DNA from: Euborellia annulipes
Taxonomy: Eukaryota > Arthropoda > Insecta > Dermaptera > Anisolabididae
Assembly (NCBI GenBank): GCA_023213315.1
Contig: JAKCPI010002995.1
Coordinates: 46,124-110,123 of the forward strand
DNA: 64,000 nt
Reading direction: 5' to 3'
Below the pieces are notes generated by a model. It worked only from the letters and a program-made list of their open reading frames with translations, did not search any database and was not told the DNA's origin. Shown one piece after another: positions 34,725 to 46,081 of this stretch. Position 1 is the stretch's first letter. Every line of letters begins with the position of its first letter. The translations under genes and the position numbers were made by a program.

Positions 34725-34832
34725 TGGTATCCAAATGGCTTAAATAAAAACATCGGACTGCCTGGGGTCCGAACCCTCATCCTTTTGGTATACGAGTTTA
34801 GCACTCTAACCCCTACACCAAGCCCCGAGGGC
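34725..34832 (-). mobile_element. SINE head fragment
   Basis: TTTGGTATCCAAATGGCTTA, CTGGGGTCCGAACCC and CCCTACACCAAGCCCCGAGG on the plus strand: head and middle of the family, lacking the tail. Confidence 0.75.
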
Positions 34833-34844
34833 TGAATTCAAGAT

Positions 34845-34998
34845 TTTTTTTTTTAAACATTCACACTTTTTTCTCATTCGCACTCACACTCACACACACA
34901 TTCACACAGTCTTTTCGGCAACTCAGGCCATTTAAGACTTTGACGATAACCGTTGTAATATATATTATCTATTGGGGGTTCAGGAATTTCTATTTAAT
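34845..34998 (-). mobile_element. 5'-truncated SINE
   Basis: Tail half only, with the duplication CTGAATTCAAGAT (34832-34844, 34999-35011). Inserted in Repeat B next to the previous fragment. Confidence 0.85.
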
Positions 34999-35559
34999 CT
35001 GAATTCAAGATATAAAATATATAAACATGGAAAAAAATTGATATTTTTTACCATGGCAACCATTTCTCCTATCTCTCCTATTAAGTATAAGAGATAAGTC
35101 TTTAGAAGAAATGAGAATATACATTTCAAAGAGCATCTAAAAAATAATTGATTTTTAAATTTTAAACAAAATCTTTGAGAGAATTTTGAGAAAATGGAAA
35201 AACTGAAAAAATTCTTCAGTAAAATACTAGTACTCTTAAAAGCTTATTTTCAGGGGGGCCTAACTTAAATTTAAAATTTCAACTTCTTAGCTCGATTTCT
35301 TTATTCTATAAATTGAACCCAGACAATGTCGCAAAAATCACTTTTTTCCATTCAGGGAACCTCAAAAAGTGTATATCCGTCATGATCTCAACATCGAATT
35401 TTTGACATGAATCCATTACTTTCTTTCTCTCTCTATACATATATGTATATTAACATAACATAAGAGAAAGTAAAAATTAACCATATTAATAAACATCTTT
35501 CTTTATTTCGAGTTTTCCCATTAAAATATTCTCTAAAATAGCATAGGATCAATTTTTAT

Positions 35560-35889
35560 TAGGGTCCGACCGAAACAAGATTTTCAGCCGAAACCGAATA
35601 TTCGGCCTCAACCTTAGTTTCGGCCGAAACCGAAACTTGTATTTCCTATAAAAAAATTTACATTTTTTTTTTGAAATTTTTCCCCTCCTTGAAAATCATT
35701 TTACCTTTTTTTAGGGAGACAAAATTTTTTCTCTAATTTTTCTCCTTCAAATGCAAATCATTTGACCTTTTTTTTAAGAGTCAAGTTTCGGCTACTTTTT
35801 GGCCGAAATCGAAACTACGGCCGAAACCATGATTTTTGGCCGAAACTGGCCGAAACCGTAACCGAAACCGAATATTCGGTCGGTTCCTA
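35560..35889 (+). mobile_element. hAT-like MITE with CCGAAAC repeats (330 bp)
   Basis: Inverted ends TAGGGTCCGACCGAA and TAGGAACCGACCGAA with the exact 8-bp duplication ATTTTTAT (35552-35559, 35890-35897). The interior is full of GGCCGAAAC/CCGAAACCGAA repeats near both ends. Confidence 0.9.
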
Positions 35890-36593
35890 ATTTTTATACA
35901 TGTACAGTGCGGGACAAAATTAAGTAAGTCCCACCCAGGCGTTTCCTACTTGTGATTATTTCATTGTTTTTATAAAAGAAAATGAAAATCTTTATTGGAA
36001 ATTTTTTAGGTTTGAACCATGAAAGTTTCCATTAAAAAATATATAATATTTTTTTAAAAACAATGAAATAATTACAAGTAGAAAACGCATGGGTGGGACT
36101 TAATATTGCCCTTCACTGTACATAGATGTGAACAAATTCTGTCAGCAACTTATCCTATCTTCTTGAGAAATTTTTTAACATAGGCCTATCGAAAAAAACC
36201 CAGACAATTTCACAAATAAGACTGCTGCACTTTCTTATTATAATTTTGCATTAATAAAATTCCAGCCTTCAACTACAAATCATTTTTCGCATAGATAGAA
36301 CCAAAATAACACACTTACTAATATCAAATAAAAATAAATGATGATCATTTTAATAAATCACTCATCCAGTCATTATAATAAATAAACATTTGTTTAGATA
36401 AATTTTTATCTCAACGTTATTTTATATTAATATTTTTTTTATTTATACTAGTATTAGTCTTATCCAAGTGTTTGTTCTTGAGAGACAACTTTAGCAGTAA
36501 TTTTAATATTTTTACTTTCACATATATTTTTAATCTAACTTATCTACTTTCTCTCTTCATATTGTATTTTAGCTTCTAAGTTTTTCTTCATTG

Positions 36594-37662
36594 AGGCCCG
36601 ATTGCTTCATCCTGGGTGAGTTTGTTAGCCCCGACTTTTTTTGTAGTGCAGAAACCCACTTCAGTTTTATTTTTATAGTAAAATATACGATATTTCATCA
36701 TTTTATTGCTAAAAGAAGTATTCTAGAAGTAAATATATTTGTTATTTTACCTTAGATTCTACTTATTTTATCAATAAAATGATGAAATGTTGTATATTTT
36801 ATAAAATATGTTATAGGCTAGGGCCCGCTTGCATCAGATCTCGTCGCCATTTTTAGCCCTGAGTTAACCTCACTTTTGAGTAATTTCAGCTAGATTTATG
36901 GGGAATTGGAGCCAAGGTCTGGGCTAAAGCTAGCCCAGGCCCAAAGTCGGGGCTAAGATTTAGCCCTGGGGTGACACGTACGATCATGTATTATGAACAC
37001 AAGCATCCTAACTTCACCAATATAAATATAAAAAATAATATAAATGCAATCTGGAATCTACCGTTTTTTTGTTATTATTCATTTTATGTCAGTCAGGATT
37101 ATACTCGTATATCCAGGATATATTGCAAGTTGTTGAATATTCTCCTAACTTCATCTAAGGCATTGCACATGTCTTGTTAATAAAACTATTTGTCTTCAAA
37201 TTGAATGCAAATTGATATAATATTGATATTAAATATTTATGTAAAAATTTTCAGTTGATATTACTTCTTGTCAGGTGAAAATAAAAGGTATATTTCTTTT
37301 TGAAATTATCTTTATTTGAGCCACACAGCTGGCAATTTGTCAAAATAGTTGTGAAGATTGGAACAATTGACAAATTGTTATGTGAACACTAATAAATCTT
37401 GTTTATTTTTTTGAAAATTTTTAAACTTTAGCAAAAAAAAAATTAATTTCTTATATTTAAATGTATATTAATAATATTTATATAAATTATGGGTGATAAT
37501 ATCAATTTTTATTTTTTAAATTTTTATAAGGTGCCTTAATGGAGTTGCAACCTTCACAAACAGAACATGATTTGTTCCCTCGGAAGAGGGTTTCTGCATT
37601 ACAAAAAAAAAGCCATTTAGCCCGGGGCTAACAAACTCACCCAGGATGAAGCAATCGGACCT
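36594..37662 (+). mobile_element. Element with 40-bp inverted ends (1069 bp)
   Basis: Ends AGGCCCGATTGCTTCATCC and AGGTCCGATTGCTTCATCC continue in near-identity for about 40 bp to TTAGCCCCG, and a looser inverted match runs on to GTGCAGAAACCC. The interior has GGGCTAA/TTAGCCC words at 36858-36970 and an unrecognised 69-codon frame. No clear target duplication. Confidence 0.75.
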
Positions 37663-38080
37663 TAGAGTAAGTAGAAAAAAAGGGAACCACAACCCCCACC
37701 TCCCATCGAATATTATAAGATGCGTTAGCGAAGCCAGTTTTAAGTTGTGAGAGTCGAAAAGTGAAATTTTTTATTTAATTATAATTTCATAATTTTTTTT
37801 GTAATTTTTCATCATTTTTTTAATTGTTGCATTTTTGTGATGCAGTAGCTTATTTATTATCCAAACACAAACAAAATTTTCCCCCTTTCCGCCTCCTACT
37901 ATTTTTATTTTAAGTGAATAAAAATTTTTCAACAAATATAATTTACATGTAGCCTATCCGTTAGATAATTAAAATATTGCAGAGTCCATCTAACCACAAC
38001 ACAGAATATTATAAATATTTTTATTTCTCTATGTCATTGAACTTACGTTTAATATTTCTTTCAATAAAAGTGAATTATGT

Positions 38081-38092
38081 GTTTGCAGATAA
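38081..38092 (+). promoter_or_regulatory. Splice acceptor and start context of gene 4
   Basis: GTTTGCAG at 38081-38088 is followed by ATAA and then the gene 4 ATG. It reads as a 3' splice site in the leader and implies an upstream 5' untranslated exon. It is not needed for the protein itself. Confidence 0.5.
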
Positions 38093-40605
38093 ATGGCCTG
38101 TTCCCGGAGGACCCTTCTTCTCTTGGGTGTTGTCGCCTTTTGCCTGACTTTCACTTTAGCATATCCCATCGAGTCTCAAAAGTGTAAGTTATCTATTAGC
38201 TGTTAGCAGGGCCGGATCTAGGGGGGGGGGGGCAGTGGGTGCACGTGCCCCGGGCGGCAGATATCAGGGGGCGGCAAATTTTGCGTCTCTAAAAAAAAGG
38301 TAAAATATTTTTTCGGGCGGGAAAATTTGGTTCCGCGAAAAAAAAAAATTTTCGCAAAAAAATTTTAAGGAGGGGGCGGCAAATTAAATTTTGCCCCCCT
38401 AAAAAATCTCCTAGTTCCGGCCCTGGCTGTTAGACATATACTGTAGATAGAAATAAGTGAATCATTTTGCTTTCTGAAAATATTGACTTTCCTGTTTGGG
38501 AAAATTTAATAAAACAAACTAAAGATTTTAACAACCAAAGAATTGAGATTCCTTTATAAAAAAAAAATAACCATTTCTTCTGTGTGGCTTTAAGGGGCTA
38601 CGGGAGCGAAGTGGTTACGCATGTTTTTCCCGATAAGATGGCGAAGTGTGTCATAAAAATATGCTCAAAAAATCAAGTAATTCAAAAATTTGCCAAGATA
38701 TGTCAGAATGGTAGATAATAATATTTAATTCATTTGGTTGATTTTCATTGATCTTTTAACAATAATTATATTATAATTGTTATTATATATTATGTATCTT
38801 TTATAAAAGCATAAAAATATATAAATATAGGCCAGATATAGGCTAATACTATATAGTATGTTAGACTAGCCTCCCATCTATTGCAAGAATGCTGAACTAA
38901 TTTGACAGTTGGTTTTTAAATAAATCATCTAAGCTTATTTTAAAAATTTCTTAATTCAAATTTGATTAATAATAACAATAAATTGATTTTTAAATAAAAA
39001 AAAAAATTAAAGATTATTGGGACTGATAGTTTTTTTTTTTTTTTGTATTTGCTTTATAACAAAAAATTAATTACGATAATTTTTTTTTAATAAGTCATGT
39101 TCCAATAATCCCTTATGAATTTAATTCATTAAAAAAAAACCGCATTGAAAAATTCCTTATAATAGTCTAGTTTTTTTTTAAAGGGAGTAGTGTTCTTGCC
39201 TCTCAGACGACAAAATTGAATGGGCTATCAAGCAATAAATATAGAAGGGTTCTAAATGGCTTCTGATGCCGAAAATTTAATAAAAAAAAAAGGAATTTTT
39301 TCAATGATGCTAATGCCAAATTGGTCACGTACTGTTCTCGTGTGCAGGGATGGTACACAAAAAATGCTCAATTGTGTTCAGGAGATCAAATGATCTTTCA
39401 TCTGAACTTAATTGTCTAATTCCAACTAAGAATTCTTTTTGTGGCTTAAATAAGAATGCCTGGACCCCATATATGTATATTTATCAATAACGGTTATCGT
39501 AAAAAGTCTTATATGGCCTGAGTTGCCGAAAAGATTGTGTGAATGTGTGTGTGAGTGCAAGGGCGGTCCTAGCCTTACAATTTGGGGGGGTCACTGTTTT
39601 TTTTTTTTTTTTTTTATAGTATAAATAAATGGGCCTGGACCCCAATAAATAGGGTGGGAAGGTGGACGGAAGAGGGGCAAAATAAAATTTGTGATGAAAG
39701 TGGGGTAGGGTAAAATTAAAAATATTTTGAGTCATAACAGGGTGGATATCAAACTATGTTTAAATGGAAGTGTATATATTGTATATTGGATTCTAGAATT
39801 AGTGGCTTATGTCATGAATGATAAACAAAGTAGGAAATCGGGTAGGAAATGTGTTGGAAAAATTGATCTCGGAAATAAAACTAGGGAACGTCTTTGGAGG
39901 AATGAATGATATGTGGAGATGGGTTTATTTGGGGTGGATATATTAATCAAATATGAGTATCGTTTAAGTCTTAAATGGCCTAAGTTCAGTGGCGTAGCGA
40001 GGCGGGGAGCAAGGGGGGGTCATCATGCCCCGGGCGCTACACACAAAGGGGCGCCAAATGGTCTGCAAAACACAAAATTGCTGGATAATTTTTATTTTTA
40101 TTATAATTGATTTCTGGAAAATAGATTTTAAATTTAGTGCTAGTGTAATATAATAATTTTGTATATTTTACATATAATATTATATGGTTTTCGAATGGGG
40201 GGGGGGGCGCTAAAAAGTTGTTGTGCCCCGGGCGCGAGTTAAGCTCACTACGCCACTGCCTAAGTTGCCGAAAAGATTGTGTGAATGGGAGAGTGAGTGG
40301 GAAAAAGTGTGTGTTAAAAAAAAAAATATTTTTTTTGGGGGGGGGGGGTCACGACCCCCTTGACCCCCCCCCCCTCTGGGACCGCCCTTGTGTGAGTGTG
40401 AGTGTGAATGAGAAAAGTCAGTGTTAAAAAAAAAATTATTTTTGTTTTAGCTGTCTTTGGTCAAGCATTCGATGAGATTGTGGTGGAATCGACGCTAATG
40501 GTGAAGGGCAAATCTGCAAATTCACCAAATCTTCGAGAGGCTCGTAAGCAGCAAACTGCGATCAACTCAAATGATGGGGCCAAAGTTCAAAGACTCCGCT
40601 CATAA
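38093..40605 (+). CDS. Gene 4: small secreted protein, 2 coding exons, 81 aa
   Basis: Exon 1 coding part is 38093-38183 and exon 2 is 40451-40605. The donor is AAGT|GTAAGT and the acceptor TTTTGTTTTAG|CTGT, phase 1, frame ending TAA. Residues 1-23 are a signal peptide (basic start, LLLLGVVAFCLTFTLA), then YPIESQK. The remaining 58 residues contain no cysteine, are acidic then basic (FDEIVVES, VKGK), carry one Arg-Lys pair near residues 62-63 and end VQRLRS. No known neuropeptide or domain is recognised; a prohormone-like or immune-peptide role is only possible. A strong acceptor GTTTGCAG|ATAA lies 4 bp before the ATG, so there should be a non-coding first exon upstream, possibly the one ending 29539. 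The intron holds a 219-bp hAT-like element and a nested transposon stack. Confidence 0.78.
38207..38425 (+). mobile_element. hAT-like MITE, CAGGGCCGGATCTAGG family, in gene 4 intron
   Basis: 219 bp with ends CAGGGCCGG and CCGGCCCTG and the exact 8-bp duplication GCTGTTAG (38199-38206, 38426-38433). It starts only 23 bp after the gene 4 donor site. Confidence 0.92.
39950..40327 (+). mobile_element. SINE fragment nested within the hAT-like element
   Basis: GTCTTAAATGGCCTAAGTT, then after the 39987-40258 element TGCCGAAAAGATTGTGTG and a poly-A tail. The left end is unclear. Confidence 0.7.
39987..40258 (+). mobile_element. Innermost hAT-like element of the nest (272 bp)
   Basis: Inverted ends CAGTGGCGTAGCGAG and CAGTGGCGTAGTGAGC with the exact 8-bp duplication CCTAAGTT (39979-39986, 40259-40266). 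Removing one copy restores the SINE phrase GGCCTAAGTTGCCG. Confidence 0.93.
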
Positions 40606-40657
40606 AGAGAGATACACAATCACCGCATCGGATTTATCATTTTTTTTTTCAATCATC

Positions 40658-40663
40658 AATAAA
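40658..40663 (+). terminator. Poly(A) signal of gene 4
   Basis: AATAAA in the context ATCAATAAACATTG, 53 bp after the gene 4 stop codon, followed by a TG/T-rich stretch. Confidence 0.6.
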
Positions 40664-41026
40664 CATTGTACTTACTCTCGCATGTGATATATAATAATCA
40701 TATTCCTAAATGTATTTAACGCTAATAAAACATTTCAAAATTTTTTAAATACCTTTTACCTGTCTCGCTTCTTTCAGTCCTAAATTCTGGACGAGAATAT
40801 TTTAGATAATTTGTTATCCAGTATTGTCATTTTGGAATAGATTTTTCAATAAATTTTAGATTTTTCTAAATTTCCAACTTTAATTAAATTCACTCTCCAA
40901 TTGTTTTATTTCCAATGGAAAAATATCATATTACACAATTTTTTTGACAAAAGCCATTTATTTATAATTTTTCATTGATAACATCCGGTATATTTTAATT
41001 AGAATAATTATAAAGACTTTTTTAAG

Positions 41027-43710
41027 CAGGGGCGTGCCGAGACAGTTGGGGGCCTGGGGCGTCACTAGAAGCGAGGGCCTAAATACATTTTGTACCATAT
41101 CCCCCTCCTCCATATATAGAAATATTTTTAAAATACCTTATCTCCCTGAACCCCGAGGGCCCCGGGCCCTCTCAAAGACAAATTTTTAATAAATTTTTTT
41201 TATCTAAAGTTAGCGAGCCTATCAAAATACACAGCATTGTTTCGATTTACCGGTTATGGAATTTCTACTCTCTCTCTCCTTTTGCTCTGATGGTATAAAG
41301 AATTAAAGCCTAACCTGTGGAGTAGTGGCCTCAGAAGCTGATGGAGTTGAAGTTCCACATCCGTGATGCACTTTACTTGATTGACAATTGTGAGTCCAAC
41401 CTGGACAGCATGAAAAAATTGGAGGACCAATCGACCCCGATGAAGCTGACGACGACGCATCGCAATCCATTTCATCGCATCGCAATCCACCTCATCACAT
41501 CGCGTCGCAATCCACCTCATCACACCGCGTCGCAATCCACCTCATCGCATAGCGTCGCAATCCACCTCATCACATCGAAATTCACCCCATCGCATCACAT
41601 CGCGTCGCAATCCACCTCATCACATCGCGTCGCAATCCACCTCATCACATCGCGTCGCAATTCACCTCATCACATCGCGTCGCAATCCACCTCATCACAT
41701 CGCGTCGCAATCCACCTCATCACATCGCGTCGCAATCCACCATCATCACATCGAAATTCACCCCATCGCATCACATCGCGTCGCAATCCACCTCATCACA
41801 TCGCGTCGCAATCCACCTCATCACATCGCGTCGCAATTCACCTCATCACATCGCGTCGCAATCCACCTCATCACATCGCGTCGCAATCCACCTCATCACA
41901 TCGCGTGAATTCACCCCATCGCATCACATCGCGTCGCAATCCACCTCATCACATCGCGTCGAAATCCACCTCATCACATCGCATCGAAATTCACCCCATT
42001 GCATCGCAATCCATCTCATCTCATCGCATTCCATCGCAATACAGCCCATCGTATCGCAAGCCGCCTCCATCGCATCATATCGCAATCCACCTCATCAAAT
42101 CGCATTGCAATCCAGCCCATCGAATCGCAATCCATCCACCATCTCCCTGGCAGATGAAGAATATAAAATTAAAAATTTTTATTTTATTTTATTTTTTTTT
42201 TATTTTTATTTTTTTTATTTTTCATTTTTTTTTTTTATTTTTCATTTTTATTTTTATTTTTTTTTTGTTTTTGATTTTTTCTTGATTTTTCTTATTAGTT
42301 AAGGTTAAAACTAATTGATGATGTTTAAATTTATATGGTGAATGCACGAATTGAAGGATGAGTTAAGGAAGTTGTGATGTGATGAATTTTTTATAGGTGA
42401 ATTAATTCTAAAAAAAAAAAAAAAAAATTAAATGATTTCTTTGTCAAATTGCTCCAATTTCCTCTCTCTTTGTTGAAATCTTACCCAAGCTCCCTCCTCT
42501 TCCCATTCCGGTGGGATCCATGGACATTCTATCTTAATAACTATGTCAATCTTCCATATTACGATTATTATATACATTCTTCTTATTTTAAACTATAAAA
42601 TTAAAACTTATAAACTATTTAAACTAGTATGCAATAATTTTTAAGTCTTTTTTGACTATTTCTTGATATGTGGGTTGTTTATCCAACAAAATATAAAATT
42701 GCATTGAGTATCCATAGAAATGCTCAAAAATGCTAGAAATTGTTGGAGCCCTTGGGAATTAATTAATTGATTAATAATTTATACCTTACACACTGCGCGT
42801 CAATGAAAAGGTAACATTTGGTTCCTTCTTACCCTGAAACCTGCTCTCATCTACCTTAATGCTACAATAATTTAAGAAACATTTGATATGAAATATCTGA
42901 TACTAGGATGGCTCTTATTTTTCAAAGTAAACATTTTTATTTGCACTACCCTCTAGTATGGTGCCATTGCCTGAAAAAATAATTTGTGTAAAATTTCTGC
43001 TCTATCGGTTAAAGGGAAAGGGTGCCCCAAAAGCGTTGAAAATCGAAAAATTCATAAAATCACAGAAAAAATCCATTTTATTTTTTATCTTGTAAAATAT
43101 TATTTATATGCAAAAAAGTGTTATACAAAAGTTGTAGATCTATAAAAAATGCTTGTAATATCATCTAACAGTTTTTTATATATGACTAACGAACGGTTTT
43201 TGAGAAAAATGTGAAAATCTTGACGCAGAGATAAAATCGCTTTTTTAGTCTAGAAACTTTCGCCGATAATACTTACAATCTGAAGCACCATTCTGTGTTT
43301 GTTGTTCGTTTTTCGTAAATTATTTATTACTATCTTCGATAAGCTTCACCACCCTCGCAGAGGCGTACCGAGGCAGTTGAGGGCCTGGGGCGGCACTAGA
43401 GGGGGGGCTTATATTGAATTTTTTTTTGGGGGTGGGGTGCTCATCTTTAAATATCCTTCGACTCCATACACAAAAATATTTTTAAAATAGGGTATATCCT
43501 TGAACCCCAAGGGGACAGAGCCTCTCAAAGACAAATTTTCACTAAATTTTTTTTTTTTTATTTAAATTTTTCCGTTTTCATTTGCGCCCTGAGGGCCCCG
43601 GGGCCTCTCAAAGAGAAATTTTCATTAAATTTTGTTTTTATAAATATGTGGAGGCCTATGCGGGCTCGGGCCCTGGGGCGGACCGCCCCCCCCCCCTTGG
43701 TACGCCACTG
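41027..43710 (-). mobile_element. hAT-like minisatellite element, copy 2 (2684 bp)
   Basis: Reverse-oriented sister of the element at 5626-8520, closely similar along most of its length, with its own 8-bp duplication TTTTTAAG at 41019-41026 and 43711-43718. The two copies therefore moved separately. It lacks the 8064-8249 insertion, and keeps an extra segment at about 41380-41455 missing from copy 1. Its minisatellite has fewer units (about 41455-42060). Confidence 0.9.
41455..42060 (-). repeat. 25-bp minisatellite, about 24 units, copy 2
   Basis: Same 25-bp unit as at 7100-7985, here read as CACATCGCGTCGCAATCCAC plus CTCAT on the plus strand. It again keeps a long stop-free frame (41341-42285). 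Unit number and order differ from copy 1, so the arrays have diverged since duplication. Confidence 0.88.
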
Positions 43711-44406
43711 TTTTTAAGCCTCTGCTCTTTGAGTAATCACTTTCTTTCTATCATAAATAAATTAAAAGAAAATTTTATTTACAGCGCCTTAAACTTAGAT
43801 AACCCGCTCTTCTTTAGAGAACTCTTGGTTGCATATATTCCCTTTCCTATATAAACGTTTATAGGGCGAATCAATAAACTTAAAAAAATTCAAAATAAGT
43901 AAGCTATTATAAAAATACTATTCCCTTTATAAACAAACAAAACATATAAACTTAAAAAAAAAATATATCTTTAAATATATCTACTTACAAATAATATTTT
44001 TTAAATCCTTTTTTTTTTCAAGGAACCGGACCTAAGATCTTTTATCTGTCAAATAAAATGCCCCTTGAATTAAAATGAGCAAAGAAGGGGTCAATGTTTA
44101 AATAATATTCTTGGGAACCATAATAAATCAACTTGATTGATTGAAAGATAACTGTGTTAAAGTTAACTAAAGGAATTAAATGAATTTTTAATTTATTACT
44201 AACAGGGTCTTGACGCTTGTTTTGATTCTTAAAACTTTTAAATTATTTATAATGTTATGCTCACTACCAAAATAAACTCAAGATTATATGTTTACAAGAC
44301 TGGAGCTTTTAATAAAACTCCATTTAATCTGTCTTACTTGAATTGATATTAAATTGTAGTTTATTAAAATTTAATTTAATCCTATTGAATTAATTTGTAC
44401 TTCTTC

Positions 44407-44569
44407 AGGCGGCTACACACGTAAGTGCAAACTTGACAAGGATGCACGTACAATCGTTTTGTACAAGCAAACAACAATAGTGAGCTCAAAATTCTACGCT
44501 ACAGTTTGCTTGTACAAAAAGATAGGACGTGCATGCTTGTCAAGTTTGCACTTACGTGTGCAGCCGCCT
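44407..44569. mobile_element. Short fold-back MITE (163 bp)
   Basis: Inverted ends AGGCGGCTACACACGTAAGT and AGGCGGCTGCACACGTAAGT continue for about 45 bp to TGCACGT. No clear target duplication. Confidence 0.8.
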
Positions 44570-44699
44570 TTAGTTTACACGAAATTTTTTATTTTTAATT
44601 GAGCCAAAATAGCTTAGAATAGATCTTTGCTCTTACTAAGCAAGAAAATATAAGTAGAAGAAATTCGATGGCTGAGTGATGATTATCAGGATTAGATGT

Positions 44700-44830
44700 A
44701 GGCAGACAGCATGTAATAAAAAAACTTTATTTGATTATCGTCGACGTTTCGGAACTCGATCCCATCTTATCTTCAGGACGACAAACCGCTAAGCAACGTT
44801 AACAGTTTATCGTCCTGAAGATCCTGACAA
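44700..44830 (-). mobile_element. Penelope-like fragment
   Basis: TCGACGTTTCGGAACTCGAT and ATCTTCAGGACGACAAA, with a second CGTCCTGAAGATCCTGAC copy in the opposite direction at about 44810. Confidence 0.45.
44743..44776 (-). ncRNA. Hammerhead-ribozyme-like core
   Basis: Minus strand: TCCTGAAGA, a 19-base spacer, CCGAAACGTCGAC. Core boxes are intact; stem II pairing is weak. Confidence 0.35.
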
Positions 44831-45774
44831 AAAAAATATATTTCGGCTAAAATGAATTTAATTACATATGAAGTTTCAATTAATAGAATTTATCGTACAT
44901 TACTATATCTTTATATACTGAAGTTTCCTAAGCAGAAAGAAAACATTTTCATTTACTGGAATTATAATTATTTTATAATAAAATTAGACTGGGTAATCAA
45001 ATCTTAGGGTTTATCACAAATAATTAATTAGCTAATTAAAATGGTACGGTACTATTTGGAAGGCCCGAAATTTGGCAGTAGTAGACCTATCAGTTATATA
45101 ATAAATTTGTTTCCTTCCCACCTCTTCAGACCACCCACTAAGATCTATGTGTAACTCATACTATTGGAATTTGCACAATCTGATATGACCTTAATAATAA
45201 TGTAATTCTTTTAAGTATCTCTTCATGTACTTAACTTTGATTAATTTATATTTTTATATTGTTTCTCTTGCGAATTTTATTTCATAAATTTTAAGTTAGT
45301 CAAGCCCATTTAGTTGAAGAATGTTAATAAAAAAAATTGCGAAAGGATTTTTACATTAAATGATATTTTAAAAATTTTAATTTTAATGCTTAAGTGCTCG
45401 AAGGCCCACACCTCAAACCCAACCGGCCTCTGGCCGTAGCCATCTACCGCCACCCCGTGAAGTTACATTATTTCCTATCTTTAACTCCTCTTCCTGCGTT
45501 CATTTTTAATTAACCAGCTAATCCTTATCTGATTCCACCCGGTTCCTTTTATTCAACCTCTTCTATGGTAGGGACGAGGGACCGATATTTTGAGGAGGGA
45601 CTCCCCCAGCACCGGCGTGTAGCCTACTCCTTTCAAAGAATGCATCACTGAGAGGGAACCTTCTTTACGTCCCTTCCACAGGACGGTCACAACAACTCCC
45701 TCTCCTCGTAGAGTAGCCTAGGGGCTATTGTGGTGAGATCCATTTTTAAAATCCGGGGCGTATATAACTTATTG

Positions 45775-46081
45775 CCCGAGTAAAAATGATTTAAAATGAT
45801 CGAGGGATCCACATGCCTGCAACTAACTAGTCTGCATAGTGAACTTTTAGGGAAAAACAGGGATCCACACGCCCGCACCAGGGACACACATTTCTTCCGG
45901 TCACTTATTTCGATCTACCTACACAGGGATGCATAGTACCTGGTAGGTCGAAATAAGTGACCAGAAGAAATGTGTGTCCCTGGTGCGGGCGTGTGGATCC
46001 CTGTTTTTCCCTAAAAGTTCACTATGCAGACTAGCTGCTGGCGTGTGGATCCCTTGACCATTTTCAATCATTTTTACTCGG
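45775..46081. mobile_element. Fold-back MITE (about 307 bp)
   Basis: Ends CCCGAGTAAAAATGATT on both strands. The inner arms are almost perfect from CTGCATAGTGAACTTTTAGG to AGGTCGAAATAAGTGACC-type sequence around a centre at about 45930. GTGTGGATCCC words recur. Confidence 0.82.

Larger units (their letters stand above)
34670..35475 (-). repeat. Repeat B copy with two SINE fragments
   Basis: Inner words TACCATGGCAACCATTTCTC and ATACATTTCAAAGAGCATCT, ending AACATAAGAGAAAGTAAAAA. Confidence 0.75.
39558..40390 (+). mobile_element. hAT-like element inside the gene 4 intron SINE
   Basis: Ends CAAGGGCGGTCC on both sides with the exact 8-bp duplication TGTGAGTG (39550-39557, 40391-40398), which belongs to the SINE's TGTGAG repeat. 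It is 833 bp long with its own nested material, including a second SINE fragment and the element at 39987. Confidence 0.9.
39443..40433 (+). mobile_element. 5'-truncated SINE at the gene 4 acceptor, split by nested elements
   Basis: The SINE starts in its middle (GGCTTAAATAAGAATGCC) and ends in a poly-A tail at about 40425-40433. Flanks AATTCTTTTTGT (39431-39442) and AATTATTTTTGT (40434-40445) are its duplication, agreeing at 11 of 12. The right copy is the pyrimidine tract of the gene 4 exon 2 acceptor, whose AG is only 4-5 bp further. Confidence 0.85.

Noticed and set aside
41341..42285. 314-codon frame as a gene
   Set aside because: Same minisatellite in the inverted copy of the element; it ends in a poly-T tract encoding only Phe, Ile and Leu.
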